A stretch of DNA of 64,000 nt, taken from Daedaleopsis sinensis. Taxonomy: Eukaryota > Basidiomycota > Agaricomycetes > Polyporales > Polyporaceae. Where the stretch lies: the NCBI GenBank assembly GCA_033807695.1, contig CM066302.1:1364001-1428000 (forward strand), read 5' to 3'. Numbering within the stretch: the stretch's first letter is position 1; each line of letters starts with the position of its first letter. The notes under the pieces were generated by a model, which saw only the letters and a list, made by a program, of their open reading frames with translations, did not search any database and was not told the DNA's origin. Shown one piece after another: positions 55,921 through 64,000 of this stretch. A program made the position numbers and the translations under genes.

Positions 55921-56970
55921 ATGTTCGCAGCCATCGCCGCAGGTAACTTCCACTCGTTCACTATCAGGCGCATACGCGCTGATGGGACGTAATAGCACCT
56001 GCTAGTCCTGACGATGCGACCAAGCAGGCGTTGCTTGCGGTCGTCCAAGTCTGGCTTGACCGCCTGCAAACCATGGCCGTAGTGGTGAGTCGCACACGTC
56101 GTTTCTCGCAATATACGGTGCGCTCTTCGCCGACCGTGCGAGACATCAAATGTTAATCTATGCGCGCATCGGACCCTTTCATTGTATCTTCTTTGAATGA
56201 TTATCATGCGCACATGCTCACCCCTGTGCCAACAGACTACGTTCTTCTTGTCAATCGATGGCATGCTATACTCCTTCGCTGCGGGCAGCTCGGACTCGAG
56301 CCTTTGGTCCGCATCGGACATGTTGGTCATAGCGAGTCTTGGTGGTGCTATCATCTTCCACGTTTGTGCTTGTGAGTGCATATGATCAGTACGTGCGCGC
56401 TCTGCTTACTCGGCCCCGTAAGCGATACTTGCCTACTGTGGCTCGTTCGTGTTCATCCGCTATCGTTTGAACGACGCCGAGAAGCAGGAGGAAGCGGTTG
56501 TACACCCTACGGTGGCCTCATCGTCCTCGAGCGGTACAGACCACAAGCACCCTCGCACGCAAGCATTTGCTCCGTCTCCGAGTCGGACCGCGTTCTCCCC
56601 TCAATATCCTCAGGGATATGTGCATGGGACCTCCTGGGAAGACTACAGGGACCTTCGATCTCTCGTCTCCATCCAGCAGATCCACCCTTTGGGGTGGATT
56701 AGCCGCAGGGGAACCGGCAGGATCAGCTGCACTTCTATGCAGGACCCCGAGGCGTCTGTCCCCGAAGCTGCCGCTGTGCAGCTGCGGTCCATCATACGCA
56801 TGCTGACCCGGGTGCACACCGTCACGGCGATCATGGCAGTGTTGGGATTCATCCTCGCGTTGCTGGGTACTCTTGCGTACTTCTGGACAGGGCTGCCGAG
56901 GGCATTGGCCATCTTTGCGAGTGTGTGTTTGGGAGCTTGTCTGCTTGGGGGCGCGATTTCTGTTCTATGA
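55921..56970 (+). CDS. TTFF-family membrane protein, copy B
   Basis: Model: join(55921-55942, 55996-56084, 56236-56371, 56423-56970), 264 aa. Same architecture as copy A (20640-21819): 'QALLAVVQVWLDRLQ' (identical in both), 'TTFFLSIDGMLYSF', 'ASLGGAIIFHVC' joined over an intron to 'AYCGSFVFIRYRLNDAEKQ', a variable linker, and C-terminal helices 'GFILALLGTLAYFWTGLPRA' and 'IFASVCLGACLLGG'. All three introns match copy A in position and phase (phase 1, 0, 1), including the split Ser codon after 'HVCA'. Same strand as HODM-B and 600 bp downstream of it. Function unknown; two or more TM helices, no signal peptide. Confidence 0.8.
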
Positions 56971-57207
56971 GAGGTTTGCTTTGGACAATGGCTACGACTT
57001 GTGCTTTCGTGTTGGATGTTTATCATCATTGGTGCTGGATGCTCTGGCATCGATGATCATGATAGTACTCTCGCTGAGAACTGCTGTAGATGACATTACG
57101 GATACACGAGTAACTGAATGTTCGCGGCAGTAGGTACATATAGTAGTTTCATTGGAAGGTCAGTCGCCCTCTTCATAGACCGATTTGCAAATGATGTCTC
57201 CTAGGTG

Positions 57208-59510
57208 TCATTTCGGGAGCTGGTCATGAGTTTTGTCTGCTAGAGGCCACTTCGCAAACTGTAGAGTGTCAGACAGAAGCTCGATGAATGCGTCGTGAGC
57301 GGCCAGATCGACGTCTTTTGGTGCGGCCCGCGGTGTCGGCCGCCTGAAGCTGTTGGTAATCATGTTGAGGGGACCTTTGATTCGATGCTCCTTTCCCCGA
57401 ACATGGCTGTCGCGGGTGACGTTCTCCTTGCCCGAAGGCTCGATTAATGTGCGCTGAGATGGCATCTTTTTGAGGGAGGGGCCCGAGGCGGAAAGGACCT
57501 CTGTCGGGGAATATCGTCTCGCCGTCCAAGCGAACATGCCGTCAAATATCTCGTTGATAGGGTGGTCGTACTTCCTCGCCACTTGCTTTTCATACGCCCC
57601 ACTGGCGAACTTCAGCGTGTCCGATCCGTCGCATGTCGTGTACAGGCGACCGCTCGTCAGGCAGCGCCGTTTGAGCGCGGACGCGGTGGACTCGGCCCCG
57701 TGCTCCACACAGAAGAAGTACGCAAAGTCGAAGGCGGAGACGTCGTGCAAGTTGTGTGGGAGCCACGGGAGGGCGAACGAGAGGAGCGCATGGAGGAAGG
57801 ACTCGAGGTCGTCTGCGGGCAGCACCGGGCGCTCGGGGTGGTCCATTGCGTCGAGGGAGAGGAACTCCCAGGTGCCCTGTTGGTTGATGCATGATGAGTA
57901 GGTAAGTGAGTATGAAGTGCACGGGAGCAAAGATTGCGACATACCCGACGACGTCCCTGGTACACGAACCCTGGCGCCGTGCGTCGATCGAGGCGTTCGG
58001 CGAGCTCCCAGTCCGTCAGGACGCCTACGTAGATGATCTGCCCTGCCGCTCCCATGCCCACTGGCACCATAAGGAGGTTCCCTGGGCTGATGTCTCGATG
58101 GAGGATCCCCGCGAGCTTGCATGCGTCTCGGTGCGCTGTCAAAAGCACGCCTGCTCAGTCACATTCCAGCACCTCTAGTATGTAGATGCGGGGACGCACC
58201 TCTGACACAGTCCAAGATCACGTTCACGAGCTCCTTGCTGTCCCGGAACTCGTCCACAGGCACGCCGATCTCCTGGACCACCACCCGGTAGTGGACATAT
58301 TCGATCTGAGCCGCAGACCGGTTGATCGCACGGCGGCGGCCGGGGTGCACGCGGTCCAGCGTCGCGGACAGGTCGATGCGTTGACCGGGGACGTCCCCAT
58401 GGCAGACGAGCGTCGGGACCCCGCGCACGCCCGCATGGTTGAGGTCTGCGAGCACGCCGCCCTCCTGCTCGTACTCCGCGTCGCGGATGCGGCGCCACGT
58501 GTCCTTCAGCCAGACAAACGATGACGGTGACGATCCGGGGTCGCGGGCGAGGGCGACGTAGCCCCTGGACGGCCGCTCGAGGACATCTTCCGCTTGGTAG
58601 ACGTGGGGCTTCGCGACGAGAAACTCGCGGCGGCCGACCACGATCGCGTGCCACGGCGAGCGGTCGTCGAGCGTGGCTTTGAAGCACCGGCGCGCGTGGT
58701 CCTCTGCGCCCGCGAGCGGCGTGTCCGCCATCTGCAGCATGTATCCGCGGCGGGGGTCGTCCGCGCCGAGCACGGTCGCGGTGGGGTCCGCGCCACGCTG
58801 TGTAGGAGACATGCGCGCGAGCGTATGGAAGAAGGCGGTGAGCTTCTCGGGCTCGGACTTGTAGGAGAACGGGCGGGAGACGAAGAGCGCCTCGCGATCC
58901 GCACGAACAAGGTACGCGGCGTCGCCTACGAGGACGAGCGTGAAGGCGTGCGTGCGGTGCTGTCGGGCGAAGATGCGGCCGGCGTGCGCGAGGACGTAGT
59001 CTTCGTGGTCTCGGGCGGATTCACCGGATGCAGGCTTGGAGGCGTCTGTGGATGTGGGGGAGGCGAACGGGTTCTCATGCGGCGCGAAGAATAGGACAGA
59101 GGCGACGAGCGCGTCCCAGCACGGGGCCGGTGTGTGCACCGGACGTTGGCCTCCAGGGAGATTCGGGTAGAGGGCACCGAGGAGGCGGCCCCGGTCGGTG
59201 GTGGACACGAGAGTGTGTCCTGGGCAGAGCTGTGCGGCGTTGAAGGCTCGGACCTGGCATGCGGTCTCGCTGGTTAGGCTGTGTTCTGAAGTTGGACGAG
59301 CTGTATACGCACGAATGAGCCGCATAGGCTGATGGGAGAGCCTTCTGACTTGACCGAGTCAAACATTTGTGCGGGCGTCGCAGGATGGGCAAGATGGTGG
59401 TTGGGGTGCGCTGGGTGGTTAGGGTAGGTGCGCCTGATCCCGGGCGTATTGTCATCTGACATGAACTCTTCGACGAAGGCATCGTAGGAGACATAAACAG
59501 CGCGGTCCAT
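57208..59510 (-). CDS. FunK1-family fungal protein kinase
   Basis: Model: complement(join(57208-57876, 57945-58150, 58200-59344, 59461-59510)), 689 aa. The first intron (59345-59460, donor GTCAGA, branch-like CTAAC inside) was chosen because it alone joins the N-terminal 16 codons to the long exon in phase. The N-terminal half has no ATP-loop signature visible. The C-terminal half has 'GILHRDISPGNLL' (catalytic loop HRDxxxxN, about residue 416), 'VLTDWELAERLD' in place of the DFG segment, and 'GTWEFLSLDAM', as in FunK1. After the kinase core comes a basic Ser/Pro tail. Known: FunK1 kinases are expanded in mushroom-forming fungi, with roles in multicellular development; substrates unknown. Confidence 0.85.
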
Positions 59511-59833
59511 GACTCAGAAGCTGTGTGTGAGTAGACAAGAAGAAGAGATTATAGTCGTAGATGAGAGTTGGGATGAGTATGAGGAAGGAAAGCGCGCTCG
59601 TGTTCGATCGTTTTAACGAGCGCTCAGCATTTGAACTTGAACAATGCTTTGTCGCGTCGGACAAAATCAGATATTACTCCAGCCGGCATCTTCCATTGTT
59701 GCTCTATGTCATTCACAAGTCAGGAGCAGGTACACCGGCATTATACTCTTACATACGATTGTCAGTGATTGACCTTTGGTAAAGTACGAGAACGGGGGTC
59801 ACTATCACTCACCATAATCATGGTTCAGCAGCT
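59511..59833. other. Short spacer between FunK1 and TM-C
   Basis: 323 bp, upstream flank of FunK1 and 3' flank of TM-C. Nothing recognised. Confidence 0.5.
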
Positions 59834-60868
59834 TTATGATGTTTTGTGCGTGCGGTGGATCACAGATGCCGGCCAGAAGACCGCACCCACCCCTGAGATC
59901 AGACATACGCCCATACACACCGAAGCAAATATTCCAGCACTCGTCGCCAGCCGCGACCAAAGGAAGCACATCACCCCCGCGAGCGCAAGCACAAACCCAA
60001 CCGCCGCGAGCGCCATGCACAGCGAGTGCAGGTGGTCGAGGAGGTGCGTGGGCGGATGGCCACGGCGAAAAGGCCCGACCTGCTCGAGGTGCGGGTTCGT
60101 CGTCCACACGGACGTGCTCGAGGGCGTGTCCACACCCGGCTCGCCGTTGCGGAGCGCGCCGCGGATCTCGACTTTGCGCTCCTCGCGCTTCGCCATGGAG
60201 AGCTTGTAGCGGATGAGGAAGAAGGCCGCGAAGAAGGACGCGATCGCGGCGAAGACGTGCACGACGAGCGCGCCAGCGAACGCGGCGTTCGCAGCTTGAT
60301 CGACGCGCGAGTCGGCGATGGCGTCGTCGGGCGTGGTGATCCCGAGCATCTGCGCCTCAATCGCGGCGAAGAATGTCGTCTGCGACCCAACGTCGTCAGC
60401 ACATCTAGGTTGGGGTTGCGGATACGTACGATGACGCTGATGAGCTGGAGACGTTCCATCCAGGACTGGACGAGCTCTTCCATCGCTCGCTGACGTACTC
60501 GCTCGTCCTGGTGGTCCTGGTCCTCTTGCGTCCCTGCACGAAGGCGATTTGACAAGAGGAGTCAGTGCATGATCGATACGACAAGCCAGCTGTTGCAAGC
60601 GCTCACATTTACGAGGAACCCTGTTCATGTCGTTCGTGCCGTTGATGAACTGAGGATATCCTGGGTACTGAGCAGACTCGGAGGGGCGGCGCGAACCCGG
60701 GAGACGAGGTCCATTCAGAAACTGTACGGTCTGCGATGTCTGCGGTGTCTGTGGCCAGACTGGTACTGGTTCCTCGGTGAAATCTTGTGTCTCGGGTAAG
60801 ATGGTTCGGCGGGATCCTGGATTACGATTGAGTGATCGTATCGCATAAGCATTAGTTCTCTGGCACAT
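59834..60868 (-). CDS. TTFF-family membrane protein, copy C (divergent)
   Basis: Model: complement(join(59834-60379, 60430-60533, 60613-60868)), 301 aa. It shares 'TTFFAAIEAQML', a TM joined directly to 'ASFFAAFFLIRYKLSM' and the C-terminal 'GFVLALAGVMCFLWSRL' and 'AGIFASVCMGVCLISG' with copies A and B, but differs in three ways: the helix before TTFF is 'AMEELVQSWMERLQ', the intron inside the 'HVFA/IASFF' junction is missing, and the N-terminus is a longer, Pro/Gln-rich 85-residue exon. Donor of exon 1 is ambiguous between two sites six bases apart. An older paralog of the A/B pair. Confidence 0.7.
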   Translation of the reverse strand: MCQRTNAYAIRSLNRNPGSRRTILPETQDFTEEPVPVWPQTPQTSQTVQFLNGPRLPGSRRPSESAQYPGYPQFINGTNDMNRVPRKCERLQQLACRIDHALTPLVKSPSCRDARGPGPPGRASTSASDGRARPVLDGTSPAHQRHRTYPQPQPRCADDVGSQTTFFAAIEAQMLGITTPDDAIADSRVDQAANAAFAGALVVHVFAAIASFFAAFFLIRYKLSMAKREERKVEIRGALRNGEPGVDTPSSTSVWTTNPHLEQVGPFRRGHPPTHLLDHLHSLCMALAAVGFVLALAGVMCFLWSRLATSAGIFASVCMGVCLISGVGAVFWPASVIHRTHKTS

Positions 60869-61707
60869 GAGCAGGCCCCGAGGCAACTCGGAGCTACTCG
60901 GAGCTTACTAGGATTTCGTTGCGATCTTGAAGTGCCAAATGGTTGCATAATGGCTGCTTTGTCTATGAGACAGTTGTATGTGGTCCGAGACTTGTGGCCG
61001 CGTCGTCACAGAGCGTGTGTTTGTGCTGGACGTTCGCGTCAGTAAGGATGAGTACTACTGAGTCTTGACTGAGTCCTTTGTGAAGTGTCAGTCAGTGAGA
61101 GCTTGAATTCTGTCACTGTTGCGCTGGCAAACTCACGCACGCCTACTAGTATCAGGGCCGCCGCAGCGCCCTTTGTCACTGGTGGTATAAGGTTTGACAA
61201 AGAAGCTTCATAAAATAGCACTTGGGCCATGCGACGTGTTGCGCAGCCAAAGAAGGTGCATGCCACATGGAAAGTGGTTTTGATGGGAGTGTGGATGGTG
61301 GGAGAAAACCACATCATGATGCGGGTAGCGCCCATAAAGTCAATACATACCACCGGCGTGGTCTGTAATTAGCCACCTAAGTACTACTTACTTATGTAGA
61401 GTCTAGCAATGTTGGCTAACACCCAAACTAGGCAGCCGTGTGGATGTCTGTCCCAACGCTAGTTCAGATGGATCATGCTTCCATGTATACAGCCAAATGT
61501 GATTGCGGTATCTAAGTACTAGTGCAGCAGTACAAGGTGGGGTTGTACAACAGCAGTGTACGTATCATGACGGGACAGTAGTGGCACCGATAATGGAAGA
61601 AACCAGACTCTTACACGACTCTATAATCCCTAATATGCAGCGACAGCTCAAGACCACGAATCGACCAGGAGACACAATTAAGAAGAGAGGAAACACCGTG
61701 ATTGTTA
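60869..61707. other. Spacer with possible membrane-gene remnant on the minus strand
   Basis: A minus frame at about 61039-61353 contains 'PIKTTFHVACTFFGCATRRM', which faintly recalls the last TM ('FHVxxTNxMACRV') of Agaricomycete DUF6533-type membrane proteins. No other exon of such a gene was found, so this is at most a fragment. Confidence 0.25.
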
Positions 61708-63071
61708 TCATACCACCTCGAACGCCTTGCCACCTGCCTGGGCGTCGAGCTTGATCACGTCGTGCAGGCCTATAAGAGAGGATGCGTCAACACCCCGTGT
61801 CGTGACCAGTCGCGCAAGGGGGAAACTCACCCATGACCTCGAAGAACGCTTTCGGGTCCATCCCCTTCGCGCTTGAGAAGTCCGTCCCAGTCTTCTTGAG
61901 CGAAGCCATCGCAGCCCGGATGCCGTGCACCGCGGCGACACAGCTGACGAGGGAGAAGACTGGGGGACGCTGTCAGACACCTCGGGAAAACGCTCGCAGG
62001 GGGATGGAACGCACTGATGATTTTCGCACCGAACATCTCGGCTTCCTTCGTGGTGAACGACGGCGTGAGGCCGCCGGAGATGACGTTCACGAGCACGGGC
62101 TTCGGCGCGAGCGCGGCGACGGTGTCCTTCAGGAGCTCCGCGGTCTTCACGCCCTCGATGAAGCACACGTCCGCCCCGGCGTCCGCGGCGAGCCGCAGGC
62201 GGATCAGCGCCTCCTCCATGCCGAGCACCTGCGCCGAGTCCGTGCGGCCGATGATCACGAAGTCGGAGCCCCCGGGGATCGCGTCGCGCGCGAGGACGGC
62301 GGCGCGGATGCGCGTGAGGAACTCCTCCCGCGAGACGACCTGCTTGCCCATGAGGTGCCCGCAGCGCTTCGTCTGCACCTGGTCCTCGATGTGCAGCGCG
62401 GCGACGCCCGCGCGCGCGTACTGCGTCACCGTCCGCGCGACCATCGCGGGCCCGCCGAAGCCCGTGTCCGCGTCCGCGATCACGGGGCACGTCGGGTCGA
62501 GCGAGCAGACCATCTGCGCGGACTGCACGAAGTCGTTCAGCGTGGCGATCGCCAGGTCGGGCTGGCCGAGGCGCGAGGCGGTCGTTGCGGCTCCGCTGTG
62601 GGAATTGGTGGTCAGTATGGGGCAGCATGTGGGCTTGTTGGGGCCGAAGGGGACGGACCTCTGGTAGAGACAGTCGAAGCCGGCCTCAAGGGCGCAGCGT
62701 GCGCTGATGCCGTCGCATATTCCGGGGGCGACCTGTCCATTATTAGCGTCAGCCGCTATCTCGGCAGGAGAAGAGGTACTGCAAGGTAAACGCACAACGA
62801 TACCAGGGCGGGCAAGCATTTGCCGGAGCCGAGTAGAGGGGTTCCATGAAAGTGGGCCCTCGAGGAAGTTCTTGGGGTCAAGGCGGGGGTTGTAGTACGC
62901 GCCCGGGGTCGAGGGGATCAGACTTCGCGGAATGCTGTCCGACTCTTCTGAGGGTGTCACTGGCTCGCTGATGTCCACGGCAGACGCAGAGGCGGCGGGG
63001 GTAGGAACCTCGACAATAGTCGAGGCAGGGGTGGTAGTCGAGGAGGTGCTGAAGAGTTCAAGGCCCGGCAT
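61708..63071 (-). CDS. PEP mutase / isocitrate lyase superfamily enzyme
   Basis: Model: complement(join(61708-61769, 61831-61959, 62015-62595, 62659-62732, 62796-63071)), 373 aa. A Ser/Thr/Pro-rich first 60 residues precede 'PGIVVAPGICDGISARCALE', 'CPVIADADTGFGGP' (metal-binding DADTGFG), 'ALHIEDQVQTKRCGHLMGK' with the catalytic Cys of the KKCGH-type loop (about residue 194-198), 'FVIIGRTDSAQ', 'DVCFIEGVKT' and 'LVNVISGGLTPSF'. Known: this superfamily includes 2,3-dimethylmalate lyase, oxaloacetate hydrolase (the oxalate-producing enzyme of many wood-decay fungi), petal-death proteins and methylisocitrate lyase. Which reaction applies cannot be settled from motifs. It lacks the long insertion of true isocitrate lyase. 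Cytosolic prediction (no signal). Confidence 0.85.
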
Positions 63072-64000
63072 TGTGGAGAAGAAAGAATAGATAGGCGATA
63101 GATAGCGGGAGACCTTGGAGGGTGCCGTGGTAGAGAATGTAGCTGCGCTCGAGCTCGAAGGCTAGTAGCTGGGGATGGGGATGAGCTTCGTGTGCTGCGA
63201 CGTTTTATAACTGTCAAGAGAGCGTCGAGGCTCTGGCATTCCACTGGTCGGTCGCCTACATAGTCCGACCATCATGGACAAGTATCCCCGCTTCGAACCG
63301 CTGATAGCCCCACATGGTGTGAGCCTGTCGACATTCCGGGCTGCCTTGTCCGGTGAAAACAAGCGAGGGGCATCCCCGGCGGCGGGGACATGAGCGATCC
63401 ACGAACACGCGATGGGCAGTTGTGCGGAGTTAGAGTCCTGTTTACCCAGATGCGCCGAATGCTATGGTCCCGCACACTTTCGGGAAGACGTTCGACCGAT
63501 GAGAGTGTCTTGGCACTGTTTGACACCGTTCTGCCAAGCGTGCATGCTCCCGAGGAAAAGAGAAGGTGATCCTGCTATAGAGAGGTCGTTTAGTCTTGGC
63601 GCACAGTGGTTTGAGGACAGGAACTGAAGCTCTCTGACAGACCTGCGTGAACCCATCACGTTGGCAATCGCCGGCACCACTTCGACGTGGCACTGTGTTC
63701 ATCGGTTGGGCAAGTGTGGCGGAAGTAATGCGGGCCTAGCGATATTGCACTCGTAAGATGCATACCGCTTAGGGTCCTGGGGACAGTATGAGTATCCCGC
63801 CTGACTGCACTTTAGGGGGAAAAAACTGTGGAGCAAAAGTCAACGATTCCCGACAGACCTAATTGATACCCGTGTAAGAACCTCTTCATGACTGCGGATC
63901 GTGTAATCAGCATTTGAGCCCATACTTGAACGGGCTCAGTGTGCTAGTCGTGTCATGAGAAGCACCCCGGGCCCCGGTCAGAGTCTATCCAGAGAGGAAT
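63072..64000. other. Right-end flank, nothing recognised
   Basis: 5' flank of the PEP-mutase-like gene plus about 800 bp without a supported gene; short frames on both strands only. Confidence 0.5.

Noticed and set aside
24748..61000. A secondary-metabolite or other functional gene cluster
   Set aside because: No polyketide synthase, NRPS, terpene synthase, P450 or pathway regulator is present; gene functions are unrelated.
61833..62789. 318-codon plus-strand ORF
   Set aside because: Shadow of the PEP-mutase-like gene on the minus strand.

Overview
This 64 kb window is a piece of a basidiomycete (Agaricomycetes, probably Polyporales-type) nuclear genome. The evidence is short phase-matched spliceosomal introns (mostly 45-110 bp, GTRNGT...YAG), a GC-rich third codon position in real exons, a fungus-type FunK1 kinase, an OPT transporter, HODM/DUF3445 proteins and F-box/LRR-like singletons. 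No viral, plasmid, CRISPR or rRNA features were seen. All gene models were spliced by eye: exon phases were checked for closure, but boundaries may be off by a base.

Layout. 0-12 kb: 5' part of a HAUS3-like augmin coiled-coil gene running off the left edge (-), a poorly resolved multi-pass membrane gene (+), a DUF4203 membrane protein (+) and a transportin/Kap104 nuclear import receptor (+). 12-20 kb: an 11-exon MFS sugar/quinate-type transporter (-) whose start codon seems to sit alone on its own exon, a divergent 7-TM protein (+), and a 645-aa disordered protein (-) with both a PAM2 motif and an eIF4E-binding motif. 20-31 kb: a four-exon membrane protein of a family present three times in the window (TM-A, -), a dimeric alpha-beta-barrel protein (-), a small acidic protein (+), a HODM/DUF3445 gene (HODM-A, -) and a 7-TM protein (+). 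31-51 kb: an intron-containing tRNA-Ala(AGC) (-), an OPT transporter (+), a GT8 glycosyltransferase with a 1.2 kb intron (+), a tandem pair of F-box/LRR-like genes (-), one frameshifted, an IMPACT/YIH1-type protein (-) and, divergently, a 14-exon CSC1/OSCA channel (+). 51-64 kb: a small secreted protein (+), a second HODM gene (HODM-B, +) followed on the same strand by the second membrane paralog (TM-B, +), a FunK1 kinase (-), the third paralog (TM-C, -) and a PEP-mutase/isocitrate-lyase superfamily enzyme (-).

Themes. (1) Possible new biology: the PAM2 + YxxxxL-phi protein could bridge poly(A)-binding protein and eIF4E without an eIF4G scaffold domain. (2) Genome dynamics: HODM followed by a TTFF-family membrane gene occurs twice in opposite orientation about 26 kb apart, suggesting an inverted segmental duplication; the two HODM genes share seven intron positions and differ by one clean intron gain or loss. 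(3) The other genes are mostly single-copy housekeeping or transport genes with no operon-like or biosynthetic-cluster logic.
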